Counted from the first letter of the stretch, positions 6,504 to 15,932 are shown. The stretch: DNA of 60,326 nucleotides from an uncultured Clostridia bacterium (GCA_947630285.1 CANRHD010000014.1:1-60326), one strand, 5' to 3'. Numbers and translations: made by a program. The notes: generated from the letters alone by a model not told the origin.

Positions 6504-8690
6504 TTATCCCTGTTTGAGACCGTGGGATTGTTTTTTCTCGTCGATCTTCTTGCGGAGTTTGCGGTCGGTCAAGTGCGTTTTGCCTTTGCGTTCATCTTCC
6601 AAGCGGTTTTGGATCACACGGCTGATATGACCGAGCAGGCGGAGCGAACCGAGAGTAGCCGACCAACTGCGGTTTAATTTTATGCTATGCAATAGCTGAT
6701 TCGCATACTGATTGCCGTGTTCGGCTGAAACGGTAAGGTATGCTATTGCCTTGTCATAGTCACGCTCAATTTCTTTGCCATAAAGATAAAGCTTGCCGAG
6801 TTGGTATTCTGCAAAATCATTTCCGTTTTCAGCGGCAGTTTCAAAGTTTCGGATTGCTTTTGATATATTTTTTACTGAGTCCTCGGTTAACTGTATTTTT
6901 CCTGCAAGGTAAGCGGCATAAGGATTGTTCTGCCTTGCCGCTTTTTCAAGATATTTTATCGCTTTATTCAAATCCTGCGGTATGATTTCACCCTTGTATA
7001 ACAACTTGCCGAGTAAATACTGTGCAGGAGATAAGCCATTGTCCGCCGATTCGGCAATTAAACTTATTGCTTCGGGAATGTTTTGCAAAAACAATTCACC
7101 GTCAAGGTATGCTTTGCCGAGTGTGTATTTTGCATACTTGTTTCCCTGTGCAGATGACTTTCGGAGTAAATCTTCCGCACGAATTAAATCTTGTTCTGCA
7201 TCTTCGCCTTTAAGATAAGTTTTTCCGAGCAGATATTCTGCAAATTCATTGCCCTCGCTGACCGATTCTTCAAGCCACCGCATAGCATAATCCACATTCT
7301 TAGAAACATCTTCACCCTGCAAAAACATTTTGCCGAGTCTGTACTTAGCCACACCGTATCCTAAATTTGCAGATTTAATCAATAGTTCAACAGCAGTATT
7401 GGGATTGTAAAGTCTATTTTCTCTGTTGAGATGCTCTTTGGCTCGACTGTAATATTCCCACATTAAAGATGTTTTTTCTTTATCTGTAAGCGTAGGTTCT
7501 GTTTCATCATCGCTCGGTTCGTAATCAAATTCTAAATGTTCATCTGCATTTTCTTCATCTTCAATAATTGTATGACCGGCAATAATATTCATCGCTTCCC
7601 CGATAACAGCATTTTTAATCGACTTGAATTCTTTGTTTTGTGACAGAGGAACACGCTCCGGCAGTTCGTCTGTATAGGTTTTAATGACGGATTCTCGCTG
7701 TTCATACCATAAGTCATATAATGCAGATATTCGTTCATCGGATGCAAGTTCATCTACAATCAAATCAATAATTGCTTTGACATCTGATTTCAGATAACCG
7801 TAAACTTTTTTACCTGATGTCTTAGACAATCTATCAGCAAGATTTAAAAGCATTTCATTAAGTTTAGGATTATCATATATACCGCTGTTGATCTTTGAAA
7901 TAATTTCCGCAATGACCTCACGGCTGTTTACTTTCAACTCGTCACGGTATTCGGTTTGCTTTTCATATGCGCAGAGTAAATCCTGAGCAAAAATATCTTT
8001 AGCAAATGCAGAACGCAGATTCATTACACCTTGTTTCGATAAATATGCCTGCTTTTCTTCTGTGGAATAAACCATCAGATGTACATGAGGATGATGGCTT
8101 TCATTGTGAAACGCCGCATACCATCTCAGATTCTGCATCGGGATATGAAAGTTTTCGGATATTAAACTTGTCTGCGAACGGAGCATATCTCTCCAGCGTT
8201 CGCCTTTATTAAAACCTAAGCGCTCTGCATCTTCACGCCGAAGAGATATGATAACTGTCCATACATTGCCGCTATACTGATTTAAGTTTTTCGATACCTC
8301 ATTCAGTTTTATCTGTAAGCCGTCATCGGAAAACAGACCGTGCGTACCAAACCTCTGCGCCCTCGGACGGGTTGCAATATAGTCAGCATAGGTTTTTGTC
8401 TGCATAACTTCATAGGCGTTATCTTCCATTGTGCGTGTAATAAATTCAGAGGCATTACCTACAGTCGGATTATTTAGATAGTCCTCATATTCCAAACCGT
8501 TTTTGCTGTCAGGAAAATCCGCAAGTATTTTTTGAATTAACTCCTTTTGTTTTTTGGTGGCAGGCGCAAATTTAAAGGAGTCATCTATTTTATCAACGCC
8601 CTCACGGGTGGCAATATATTTTGCATAACCGCCGATAATATTTCTGTCATTGGGTTTCAAATATTTGAATTTTGTAATCAGCTTTGCCAT
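6504..8690 (-). CDS. MobL/MobP-type conjugative relaxase with Sel1 repeats
   Basis: A 728-residue relaxase expected to nick at oriT and stay bound to the 5' end. The metal-binding histidines are at 199-204 (SHHPHVHLMVY). The N-terminal region (KYIATREGV, YIATRPRAQR) is typical of MobP/MobL relaxases in Clostridia. A middle linker is followed by about seven Sel1-like repeats (roughly 430-690; recurring YRLGKMFLQGE, YLLGKTYLKGE and similar), which usually serve protein contacts. The gene follows the MobC-like gene with a 3-bp gap. Confidence 0.9.
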   Translation of the reverse strand: MAKLITKFKYLKPNDRNIIGGYAKYIATREGVDKIDDSFKFAPATKKQKELIQKILADFPDSKNGLEYEDYLNNPTVGNASEFITRTMEDNAYEVMQTKTYADYIATRPRAQRFGTHGLFSDDGLQIKLNEVSKNLNQYSGNVWTVIISLRREDAERLGFNKGERWRDMLRSQTSLISENFHIPMQNLRWYAAFHNESHHPHVHLMVYSTEEKQAYLSKQGVMNLRSAFAKDIFAQDLLCAYEKQTEYRDELKVNSREVIAEIISKINSGIYDNPKLNEMLLNLADRLSKTSGKKVYGYLKSDVKAIIDLIVDELASDERISALYDLWYEQRESVIKTYTDELPERVPLSQNKEFKSIKNAVIGEAMNIIAGHTIIEDEENADEHLEFDYEPSDDETEPTLTDKEKTSLMWEYYSRAKEHLNRENRLYNPNTAVELLIKSANLGYGVAKYRLGKMFLQGEDVSKNVDYAMRWLEESVSEGNEFAEYLLGKTYLKGEDAEQDLIRAEDLLRKSSAQGNKYAKYTLGKAYLDGELFLQNIPEAISLIAESADNGLSPAQYLLGKLLYKGEIIPQDLNKAIKYLEKAARQNNPYAAYLAGKIQLTEDSVKNISKAIRNFETAAENGNDFAEYQLGKLYLYGKEIERDYDKAIAYLTVSAEHGNQYANQLLHSIKLNRSWSATLGSLRLLGHISRVIQNRLEDERKGKTHLTDRKLRKKIDEKKQSHGLKQG

Positions 8691-8693
8691 AAG

Positions 8694-9101
8694 TTATTCT
8701 TTCTGCCAGTCAAGTGCATCTTCAAAAGAGAAAGAGCCGTTAAGCCGTTTCACTTCTTTTACACATTCACCTTTGAGCCGTTCCAAGGATAAAGGATCAA
8801 TATCATTCGTCGCCGCAACAAGATTTTGCATAATAGCAATCTCAACCGCAAGTTTAAATAACATTTTACTGTGTCGGTTATCGCTCTCTGAAACAATGCT
8901 TTTCATGTTGGAGAGAAATGCATTTGGAAGATATGAGGTATCCTCATCAACCGTAACACGACCTGCATAATACTGAATGGCCCGTTCGATAAATTCCGAT
9001 TGACTTTTACATTTATCTTTTCTGTAATTGTTTTTTACAAGCTCCAATGTGCTTGGATATGCCCATAAAAGAAACTTTTTCTTATCTTTTGGTGCAGACA
9101 T
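8694..9101 (-). CDS. MobC-like relaxosome accessory protein
   Basis: About 135 residues. The N-terminal part (FLLWAYPSTLELVKNNYRKD, then SQSEFIERAIQYY) has the pattern of a ribbon-helix-helix DNA-binding protein. Its place directly before the relaxase gene and next to a non-coding stretch suggests it binds oriT with the relaxase. The open frame begins at 9,128, but the ATG pair at 9,104/9,101 lies just after GAAGGTG and is the more likely start. Confidence 0.68.
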   Translation of the reverse strand: MSAPKDKKKFLLWAYPSTLELVKNNYRKDKCKSQSEFIERAIQYYAGRVTVDEDTSYLPNAFLSNMKSIVSESDNRHSKMLFKLAVEIAIMQNLVAATNDIDPLSLERLKGECVKEVKRLNGSFSFEDALDWQKE

Positions 9102-9128
9102 CATTTCACCTTCGTTTAAATTTTGCAA

Positions 9129-9459
9129 CCGCTGTCAATCCGGCGTAAACACGGCGAATTTCTGCGTTACAACCGATATGATTTAGCTTTAACATATTTC
9201 AACCCACTATATAAATGCAAGGGCAAAACCGCCGAAAACGCCCACACGGTCGGCGTTGCCGTCCGATGTGAACCGAGGGGGGGAGCATTAGCAACCCACC
9301 TCATTTTCTCCTGCTTAATTTTCGACCCTGTAATATCTGTGAAACAACTGATTCATATTCTCAATATTTGCCGAAAATCGCCTGAATTTTGCCGCCTTGC
9401 TCTCGGTGGGTAAACTTTGACCTTGTCCGTAAAATCGTCACACAGTGCGACACGGCGGC
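9129..9459. other. Non-coding region, candidate origin of transfer
   Basis: No convincing gene lies in these 331 bp, placed between the MobC-like gene and the DUF6103 gene. It is richer in G+C than its surroundings and holds several dyads. AACGCC (9,237-9,242) pairs with GGCGTT (9,252-9,257), and the flanking GGC and GCC can extend this. A near-palindrome GTCACAC-A-GTGCGAC lies around 9,437-9,451. A run of seven to eight G is near 9,276. Position beside the mobilisation genes is the main reason to call it oriT; I do not recognise a nic sequence. Confidence 0.4.
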
Positions 9460-9690
9460 TCATGGGCGGTTGAAATGCTTTTCGGATTTACCCGACTTCG
9501 AATCTGTTATATAGCTTTCTGATTTCATAGATATGAACTTGCGAACGCCTGACGGAACAGTTTTGTTAAACAAAGTATCAAGCATTTTTACAATCTCATC
9601 ATCAAAATTTGAGCCTTTTTGTTCAAGATATAGTTTTGTTGCACTCAATTTTTCTTCATCATATGAAATATTGATTATTGCTTTCTTCAA
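9460..9690 (-). CDS. DUF6103-like small ICE protein
   Basis: A 76-residue conserved ICE protein of unknown function. The N-terminus reads KKAIINISYDEEKLSATKLY and the middle contains KTVPSGVRKFI, both of which I recognise from DUF6103 proteins that accompany relaxase modules in Clostridia. The open frame extends far upstream only because it shadows the neighbouring gene in another frame. I place the start at a TTG (9,690) following GAGGTGTCAGG, 10 bp after the upstream stop codon. The N-terminal stretch may be a ribbon-helix-helix strand. The tail is basic. Confidence 0.65.
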   Translation of the reverse strand: MKKAIINISYDEEKLSATKLYLEQKGSNFDDEIVKMLDTLFNKTVPSGVRKFISMKSESYITDSKSGKSEKHFNRP

Positions 9691-9700
9691 ACCTGACACC

Positions 9701-10774
9701 TCACATAGAAATATTTTCGCCGAATACTTCTGCCAACCATTCTTTCTCGTCATAATTGCAATTGCGCATATCCGTAGAATTAAGATCCATATCGCCAAAC
9801 TCGGTTTTGTCAATACAACAGTTTTGAAGACTGCCTTTATGCATTGTACAGTCATAAAATTCAGTGCCTGTAAAATCACTGTGCGTAAATATTGCAAGGT
9901 CAAAGCTACAGGCAATACACTCGGCATTTTTGAATTCGCATTCTTCTGCAGTAATATCTTCGCAATTACAATTCTGAAATTTTGTACCGTTAAAAGAAGC
10001 AAAGCAGACTTCCGCTTTGCTCAAATTGGTATTCACAAATTTTGCGCCGTCAAATATGGCATTGATTAAATTCTTACCCGATAAATTCATATCCTTAACC
10101 AAGCAGTTTGAAAAGTCAGCCTGTTCGCCGCTCATATCGTAAAGCCATAAAATATGTTTTGCACACATTATTTCAATTTCTTCAGAGGATAGCAAACGCA
10201 AATTTTTTTCATCATCGGGTCTTTGATATTGTTCGGATATTGTAACGGTACAACCGTCATCAAAAAATTCAACATCTTGAATTTCGTCTCTGTCGGATAG
10301 CATATCCATAAATAAATCTTCATTGAATCCGCTGCGCTCACATACAATCTTAACCTCGTCAAAATCAATTCTGTACTTACATTCAAGCTGACCGAGAAGT
10401 GCTTTCTGTACATAATTGTCTGCAAGACTGCGCATCTCGTCCGCAAAAGTATTCAGTGACGGATACCGCATCTGATTTATAACACTTCTTGCATTAGGAA
10501 TAAAAGCAGAGTATCGGGCGTATGCGCTGCCCTCAGATTCAACTATAACACCATCCTCTCGATTTTTGCCCAACACCAGCAAGCAATGATTTAAACCGTT
10601 TTTATCCTGATACATACAGTCGGTATTTTCAAGGATAAAATCATAATCATTCAAAAGATTCTTTGAAAAATGCTCAAAGCAATCTGAGGAAAGCTCAACA
10701 GTTTTCTCTATCACACAGGGATTTGTTTCAATTTCCGTATCTTTTCTACGGAACGGTACATTTATTATTTTCAT
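9701..10774 (-). CDS. Pentapeptide-repeat protein (DUF6329-like N-terminus)
   Basis: A 357-residue protein. Residues about 1-210 form a conserved ICE domain with no obvious catalytic motif. From about 225 onward come pentapeptide repeats of the A(D/N)LxX kind (for example LINAIFDGAKFVNTNLSKAE), which fold into a right-handed quadrilateral helix. Proteins of this type recur beside NlpC/P60 and relaxase genes in clostridial ICEs; their role is unknown. The start overlaps the stop of the NlpC/P60 gene by 4 bp (ATGA), so they are probably translated together. Confidence 0.68.
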   Translation of the reverse strand: MKIINVPFRRKDTEIETNPCVIEKTVELSSDCFEHFSKNLLNDYDFILENTDCMYQDKNGLNHCLLVLGKNREDGVIVESEGSAYARYSAFIPNARSVINQMRYPSLNTFADEMRSLADNYVQKALLGQLECKYRIDFDEVKIVCERSGFNEDLFMDMLSDRDEIQDVEFFDDGCTVTISEQYQRPDDEKNLRLLSSEEIEIMCAKHILWLYDMSGEQADFSNCLVKDMNLSGKNLINAIFDGAKFVNTNLSKAEVCFASFNGTKFQNCNCEDITAEECEFKNAECIACSFDLAIFTHSDFTGTEFYDCTMHKGSLQNCCIDKTEFGDMDLNSTDMRNCNYDEKEWLAEVFGENISM

Positions 10775-11811
10775 GAGGTTTTTTCCTTGCTTTCTTCAAT
10801 ATATTTAATATACGGAATTTTCAGCCAGTGCGTCCATCTTCCGTTTTTAAGTTTTGTTTTCACAACGCCGTACTGCGTACCCATTGCTTCAACAACTTCG
10901 CCGTTTCCCGTATATATGCCAATGTGACCTTCATGCCAAACAGCGAGACCGGGGATTTCGGGAATGGTATCTATCGTGCCCTTTTCAGACGCCGCCTGAA
11001 ACATTCCGTTTGCGGTAACATCCTGCATACCGTTTGAGCCGACATTGATTTTTCCGCTTTGGGTATCATACCAGCCGTAGCCTTTGATTAACCCAACACA
11101 GTCGGCGGTTCGTTTGCCGAGCCAGTTAGCTCTGATAAATTCATCATAGTCGGTAACATGACTTCCGAATACGGATTCAAGCCGCTCAAGCTCAGCCTCG
11201 TCAAGAAGTTTTCCGTGCGAACCCCAAACATAGCCCCAACCTGACTCTTGGGCGTGCATTGCCCACTTTACCAAATCGATATTGTTTTTTGTTGAAAGAT
11301 CAGTATAATCGGAAGTGTCAATATATAAAGAGCGAATATTGCCCATGACATTGCTAAAATCTTCGGAAGTAAGCTGTGTACCGAATGCCGAATTAACAGA
11401 GTAGACTAACTGTTCATCTGTTTGGTTTTCAGAAAAACAAGAGACAAGCTTATCGACAAAATTAGGACTAAAGGAATAATCATAAAGCGCAAGTACATAC
11501 AGCACCTGCGCTTCTTTTACTCTGCCGTTAAAGCCTGCCGATTTCATTTTATCGTCAATGCTGTTCATAGTATCTTCGACAAATCGAAGCTTAACTTTTT
11601 CTTCTGCGGATAAATTTTGAACGACCATTGTCTGCAAGCGGTCCGTGTCAATATTAATATCGCTGTTAAACATACCGATAACCGCAACAATGGGCATAAC
11701 GATTATGATAATAATTCCAAGCACTATACCACCGATTATTTTTAATGCTTTTTTATCTGTTAGGATATATACAGCAAATTTTTTTAGGGCTGCACTTATG
11801 GCGGCAGACAT
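10771..11811 (-). CDS. NlpC/P60 peptidoglycan hydrolase of the conjugation apparatus
   Basis: A 346-residue membrane-anchored wall hydrolase that should open peptidoglycan for the transfer channel, in the role of VirB1. One membrane helix spans about 24-47. The C-terminal NlpC/P60 domain carries the nucleophile Cys in TADCVGL (238) and the His in HEGHIGIY (296). The middle region (about 75-170) resembles the lysozyme-adjacent part of related CwlT-like proteins, but I see no clear lysozyme catalytic motif. It overlaps virB4 by one base (TAATG). Confidence 0.87.
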   Translation of the reverse strand: MSAAISAALKKFAVYILTDKKALKIIGGIVLGIIIIIVMPIVAVIGMFNSDINIDTDRLQTMVVQNLSAEEKVKLRFVEDTMNSIDDKMKSAGFNGRVKEAQVLYVLALYDYSFSPNFVDKLVSCFSENQTDEQLVYSVNSAFGTQLTSEDFSNVMGNIRSLYIDTSDYTDLSTKNNIDLVKWAMHAQESGWGYVWGSHGKLLDEAELERLESVFGSHVTDYDEFIRANWLGKRTADCVGLIKGYGWYDTQSGKINVGSNGMQDVTANGMFQAASEKGTIDTIPEIPGLAVWHEGHIGIYTGNGEVVEAMGTQYGVVKTKLKNGRWTHWLKIPYIKYIEESKEKTS

Positions 11812-13646
11812 TAACGACCACCCGCTTTTCCAAACAATGCGGATTTATATTCGGGAGCAAAGACCTGCAATAAATATCTTTCGTTTCCGCAACGGTATAG
11901 GCAAGTACCCCGTTCGGGATATTTTATAAGTTCAAATTCAGACGGCTCAACCTGTAAGGCGTCCATATATTCTTTGGGATTGATCTGTCCGGCGTTGAAT
12001 AAGAACTGATGCGTCGGAATAGAAAATAACGGTTTTGTAAACTCTCGAATTGAAGGTATTAAAAAATCCTCAATATTCTGACTTGCCAGAATGATTGAGG
12101 AATCTTTTTTACGCACCCGCTTCATAGCGTTGCGGATATATTCAATTGCCGTCATGTTCGTAAGGAAGAGATACAGCTCATCTATTGATGCCGCCGTGTT
12201 GCCTTTGCCGAGAAGCTGGTTTGACATAAATGAGAGAATGTTAAACAGCATAGCGTCTTTTAAGCGCTTGTTCGTATCCAATAAGCCTTTCACGCCGAAC
12301 ACAAGAAATGCGTCATCGGTGATATTGGTGTGGCCGTTGAAATACTTACTTTCCGCACCTACGCACATGGAGTGAATACCGAGGCACACCTCTTGGAGTG
12401 TTTCTTCTGTATACAGATATTTTTGCCTGCTGTCATAGGTCATAAATTCTTCTTCGCACAGGTTATAGAAATCCTCCATAACAGGATAATCAGCCGGCTT
12501 CAGCTTGCTGTAATCAGTACTGTCGGTAATGCCGAACCGGTCATACAGCTTGGAAAGCAAAATTTCAATCGTATCAATCTGTGTATCGGAAAAATCCTTG
12601 TAGCTTCGGAAAAAATCTTTTAAAAATGCAATATGCTGTGAAAGTCTTGTCACTTTCTTAAATGCCGCAGGGCAGGCGGTATCATCGCTGTCATCACCGC
12701 CCACGCCGAAAGACTTGGGTTCTAAAGGATTGATCGTGTATTTGCCCGACATAAAGTCAATATAACAGCCGCCGAGTGCATTCGTCAGTTCTTCGTATTC
12801 CGACTCCGGATCAAGGCAGATAATGCTTTTACCTGATTCACGAATGTTGGTTAGTATCAGTTTTAGCAGATAACTTTTGCCCTGACCGCTGTTACCTAAA
12901 ATGAGGATATTGCTTGTGGTTTTATCTTCTGCTCGGCGGTCGAAGTCTACAAGGATATTTGTGCCGAATTTATCTCTGCCGATATATATTCCCTGAGGGT
13001 CGGTCTTACCCGAAAAATTAAAAGGATACAAGTTTGCTACCGAGCTTGCCGGTAACACCCGTTCATACTGAGCACCGAACTGATTTGCGCCCACGGGCAG
13101 AACAGAGAGGAAGCCCTCTTTCTGACGGAGAGTTAAACGGTCTACCGAAATTTTGGAGCGTGTAAGTTCCATTGCGATTTCGCTCTGCAATTCTTTAAGT
13201 GCGTCCATATTCTTTGCCTTTAATTCAATAAATACGGAGCAGTGGAGTAGAGGCTCTTTGTTCTTTCTGAGATTTGCAAGCAGTTCCACTACATCTTGAA
13301 GATTACCCTCGGCTTCAATCGTTTCGTTTACATCGTTACCGCCTGATTTCAGCTTGTTCCTGCGTGTGGCATTTTGAATAATTTTTCTCTGTTCCATACT
13401 TTCCACCAAGCGGTGATAAATGCGAAGTGTAACGCCGCTTCTGTCGCCGAGCTGAGATAAAATTGCCTGTTCCTCGGTGGTAGGTGGATATTCTCTTATA
13501 GCCCAAACACAGCGGTAACTGTCACCAACGATATAATGGTCTGAAAAGAATTTGACAGTGCCGGGCAGTATCATATCAAAAAAATCTTTAGTACGAATTT
13601 CCTCGGCCTGTTCGGGCGTTAATATTTTCGGTTTTTTCTTTATCAT
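11811..13646 (-). CDS. VirB4-type conjugal transfer ATPase
   Basis: A 611-residue ATPase powering the type IV secretion channel. Walker A is GNSGQGKS at 251-258. SIICLDPESEYEEL follows, as in VirB4/TraC proteins, and DELYLFLTN (about 490) and ILASQNIEDFL mark the C-terminal ATPase core. The N-terminal half is the usual VirB4 domain. Four-base ATGA overlap with the upstream gene and one-base overlap with the downstream one indicate a tight operon. Confidence 0.95.
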   Translation of the reverse strand: MIKKKPKILTPEQAEEIRTKDFFDMILPGTVKFFSDHYIVGDSYRCVWAIREYPPTTEEQAILSQLGDRSGVTLRIYHRLVESMEQRKIIQNATRRNKLKSGGNDVNETIEAEGNLQDVVELLANLRKNKEPLLHCSVFIELKAKNMDALKELQSEIAMELTRSKISVDRLTLRQKEGFLSVLPVGANQFGAQYERVLPASSVANLYPFNFSGKTDPQGIYIGRDKFGTNILVDFDRRAEDKTTSNILILGNSGQGKSYLLKLILTNIRESGKSIICLDPESEYEELTNALGGCYIDFMSGKYTINPLEPKSFGVGGDDSDDTACPAAFKKVTRLSQHIAFLKDFFRSYKDFSDTQIDTIEILLSKLYDRFGITDSTDYSKLKPADYPVMEDFYNLCEEEFMTYDSRQKYLYTEETLQEVCLGIHSMCVGAESKYFNGHTNITDDAFLVFGVKGLLDTNKRLKDAMLFNILSFMSNQLLGKGNTAASIDELYLFLTNMTAIEYIRNAMKRVRKKDSSIILASQNIEDFLIPSIREFTKPLFSIPTHQFLFNAGQINPKEYMDALQVEPSEFELIKYPERGTCLYRCGNERYLLQVFAPEYKSALFGKAGGR

Positions 13647-14248
13647 TCACTTTCACCATCCTTATTAAAATCAAAAAACTGTTCGCCGTCTGCATCAGGC
13701 ATCTGTTCGCCGTTCATACTCGCTTCAAAATACAGCGCCAGAAAACGCTTTATTTCATTTTCTTTCATACGGTGCGTTTCAAAGCCCTGTTCGGATATGA
13801 CTTTCTCGATGCGGTTAGCGGTGTCAAAGGTTTGCTTATCCTTTGTGTTTTTTAGTCTTGCGACAAACAAAAACTGCCTTGCCGTTGCCATTTCCATCTG
13901 AATGTGGTCAAGGAAATCAATATCCTTTTTAATAATCTTTCTTACTTTTGGGTTGTATTCTTCGGATAATCTTTTCTGCAAATATGCTTTGTTATCGTCA
14001 AAGCATTCCGAAGAATCTGTACAGGTAATTTCAATATCGGGAATTGAGGACAAAATCATCATCAGATGTCTTATTTTAATCTCGACATTCGTGCGAGACA
14101 GCACCGAGATATTGGTCGGAGATACAAGATAAAACAAAAGCTCGCCTTTGTTTGTAGCGAGTCCGTACTTTGTAAATGTTTTAACGCCGATAAGCTCCTG
14201 CACCGAGCGTCCCTTTTTCCTTTTCTGTTGTTTTTCTTTTATTGGCAA
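13643..14248 (-). CDS. Conserved conjugation-operon protein, unknown function
   Basis: A 201-residue soluble protein. It starts with a very basic tail (KEKQQKRKKGR), then has a region reading FYLVSPTNISVLS and a charged helical second half, with no catalytic motif. The start is a TTG preceded by GGAGGTGA with good spacing. It sits between the VirB3-like and VirB4 genes and overlaps the latter by 4 bp. In this ICE family a protein of this size at this place looks like a partner or split-off N-terminal part of VirB4. That role is inferred from context only. Confidence 0.6.
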   Translation of the reverse strand: MPIKEKQQKRKKGRSVQELIGVKTFTKYGLATNKGELLFYLVSPTNISVLSRTNVEIKIRHLMMILSSIPDIEITCTDSSECFDDNKAYLQKRLSEEYNPKVRKIIKKDIDFLDHIQMEMATARQFLFVARLKNTKDKQTFDTANRIEKVISEQGFETHRMKENEIKRFLALYFEASMNGEQMPDADGEQFFDFNKDGESE

Positions 14249-14254
14249 GAAAAG

Positions 14255-14515
14255 TCACCTCCAAATAAATTCTTGTTGTGTAGATATAAAGTACCGCACA
14301 GCGTAGCGGATAAAATCCAGTACCGTCGTTTCATCCATACGGACAGTTAAAAAACCGTAACACAAGGTCACGGCAGCGGGGATTACAAATCTTGTCTGTA
14401 CTAAAATCACAACGGAAAGCAATGCGGAAATTCCCAATATGCAAAAATCTTTCAAACTCCAAAGCCATAGATTTGCTGTGGCTCTTAAATTTTGAGGATA
14501 TAAATACTGTGTCAT
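14255..14515 (-). CDS. VirB3/PrgI-like small membrane protein
   Basis: An 86-residue protein with two adjacent hydrophobic helices (about 25-57), an N-terminus reading YLYPQNLRATANLWLW and a C-terminal soluble part. Size, topology and position before the VirB4 gene match VirB3 or PrgI-like components of Gram-positive type IV secretion. An AACGAGGTGATAAC region provides the ribosome-binding site. A terminator-like hairpin lies directly upstream. Confidence 0.68.
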   Translation of the reverse strand: MTQYLYPQNLRATANLWLWSLKDFCILGISALLSVVILVQTRFVIPAAVTLCYGFLTVRMDETTVLDFIRYAVRYFISTQQEFIWR

Positions 14516-14540
14516 TTTGTTATCACCTCGTTCTTAATAG

Positions 14541-14568
14541 AAAAAGCCATCGCATAAAACGATGGCTT
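14541..14568 (-). terminator. Terminator or attenuator before the VirB3-like gene
   Basis: AAGCCATCG (14,544-14,552) and CGATGGCTT (14,560-14,568) form a perfect 9-bp stem with a 7-nt loop. On the minus strand it runs straight into TTTTT. It lies after the HipA-like gene and only about 30 bp before the next start, so it ends the hipBA message and may limit read-through into virB3-virB4. Confidence 0.72.
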
Positions 14569-14616
14569 ATATAAAATATTCTGTTACACAGGTATTATCG
14601 GGGCCGGCGCTCTTTT

Positions 14617-15504
14617 TTATATCATTTCATATGCAGGACAAATAATCAAACTCAACCTTGCCGAAATATATTTTTTATAAAATTCCTTTTGCAAATCGGA
14701 GATATATGGAACGCTGTCAATAAACGCTTTAATCTCATTTATATTGATTTGCTCATAAATATGTTTTACCGCTTTATTGCAGTCCTCATATTCAGCGTTT
14801 AAAAGAAAATCATAATAGTTTATTTTATTACCGTGCAGTTTTATTGCAGAAGTCGGGAATCTGTAAATCCGCAGATTCAGTGTTTCCTTATCATTTAACA
14901 CCGCCTGCATTACCGAATCGTCCGCTTGCGGCAATAAACAACTTCCGCAGTCATATACAGGAGCAATCTCACGCTTTTTCGTTTTCGGATCATATATAAA
15001 TCCCCAGTTTCCATTGTGACGGTCAAAGTTTCCGAGCAAGGCGTCCGCAACAAACATATTCCAGAAATGCTCTTTCAAAACAATCGGATCAACATACTGC
15101 TGTTTTTCAATGGTTTCCAAAATATCCTCAAGCTCCGTACCGCTTCCGTTTGAATCAGAATCCAAAACAGTATTTTTTATGGAGCAAAAATCATAAAACT
15201 GCTTGCCGTCTTCTGTAAAATCAAGACAAGCGCAGACTACCTTTTCTTTGCCGTTTACGATAAAAGTACCGAGCATGGTTTCCTGTGCCTTTATGCCGAG
15301 CATATTGAAAATACTGCTTGCAATGTGCTCGCTGATACAGCTGTTTGTATTGGACAGTTCAGTCGGCTTTCCGTTACCCGACGGCGGAAACTTCAGCATA
15401 TATGTTCTGCCGTCATACTCAACTGCTATTTTCTTCCCGTTTGCACCGTTAAATGCTCTGTCAAGCACACGCGGACAATTTGTAAAATCTATTTTTTTGT
15501 TCAT
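14617..15504 (-). CDS. HipA/CtkA-like protein kinase
   Basis: About 295 residues. Kinase features of the HipA superfamily, CtkA branch, are visible. The catalytic loop is ALLGNFDRHNGNW (near 157-169) with the Asp and Asn. The metal-binding Asp is in APVYDCGS (about 185). Upstream, SNTNSCISEHIAS occupies the place where HipA proteins bind nucleotide or autophosphorylate. I chose the ATG at 15,504 because AAAGGAG lies seven bases ahead; another ATG at 15,522 overlaps the HTH gene's stop. Paired with the upstream XRE protein it forms a HipBA-type unit, likely a toxin-antitoxin or regulatory kinase module that stabilises the ICE. Confidence 0.8.
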   Translation of the reverse strand: MNKKIDFTNCPRVLDRAFNGANGKKIAVEYDGRTYMLKFPPSGNGKPTELSNTNSCISEHIASSIFNMLGIKAQETMLGTFIVNGKEKVVCACLDFTEDGKQFYDFCSIKNTVLDSDSNGSGTELEDILETIEKQQYVDPIVLKEHFWNMFVADALLGNFDRHNGNWGFIYDPKTKKREIAPVYDCGSCLLPQADDSVMQAVLNDKETLNLRIYRFPTSAIKLHGNKINYYDFLLNAEYEDCNKAVKHIYEQININEIKAFIDSVPYISDLQKEFYKKYISARLSLIICPAYEMI

Positions 15505-15518
15505 ATCCGAACTCCTTT

Positions 15519-15932
15519 TCATAAATATTTTTGACGCAGATAATCGGCATGTTCCGGTGTGATTGCGCCGTCATTGATGACCGCTATGTTGATACTGCCG
15601 TACAACTCGCCCCAAAGGCAGTCAAGAATGGGAGATTTGTTTTTAAGACCGTCTTTGTATGCGTCCAGATCATGCTGTAGATATGCAGGCAAACCGTATT
15701 CATATGACTTTTCCCGTTCTGTTTCTCTGATGCCGCTTTCAATAAGCATTTCCATTGATACGCCAAGAGCGCCGGCCAATTTATATACCGTTTCGGCGGA
15801 ACATTTTTCAAGCTTAGTTTTTCCGCTGCAAATATCGTTAAGCGTGGCATGAGGGATACCGGCATCAACAGCCAATCTGTATTTAGTCATATTTCTCTTT
15901 TTGAGCAAACTATCTATAATCATACGATACAC
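15519..15932 (-). CDS. XRE-family HTH protein, HipB-like partner
   Basis: A 137-residue protein. An XRE helix-turn-helix occupies about residues 5-65 (MTKYRLAVDAGIPHATLNDICSG-type pattern, then AETVYKLAGALGVSMEMLI). A C-terminal extension ends in AITPEHADYLRQKYL. It is directly upstream of the HipA-like kinase and should neutralise or repress it. A dyad overlapping its own promoter suggests autoregulation. The pair is inserted between the VirB6-like and VirB3-like genes of the transfer operon. Confidence 0.82.
   Translation of the reverse strand: MYRMIIDSLLKKRNMTKYRLAVDAGIPHATLNDICSGKTKLEKCSAETVYKLAGALGVSMEMLIESGIRETEREKSYEYGLPAYLQHDLDAYKDGLKNKSPILDCLWGELYGSINIAVINDGAITPEHADYLRQKYL

Noticed and set aside
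9691-10002. N-terminal extension of the DUF6103-like frame
   Set aside because: It lies fully inside the pentapeptide-repeat gene in another frame, and its translation looks like a shadow. The recognisable protein starts at about 9,690.
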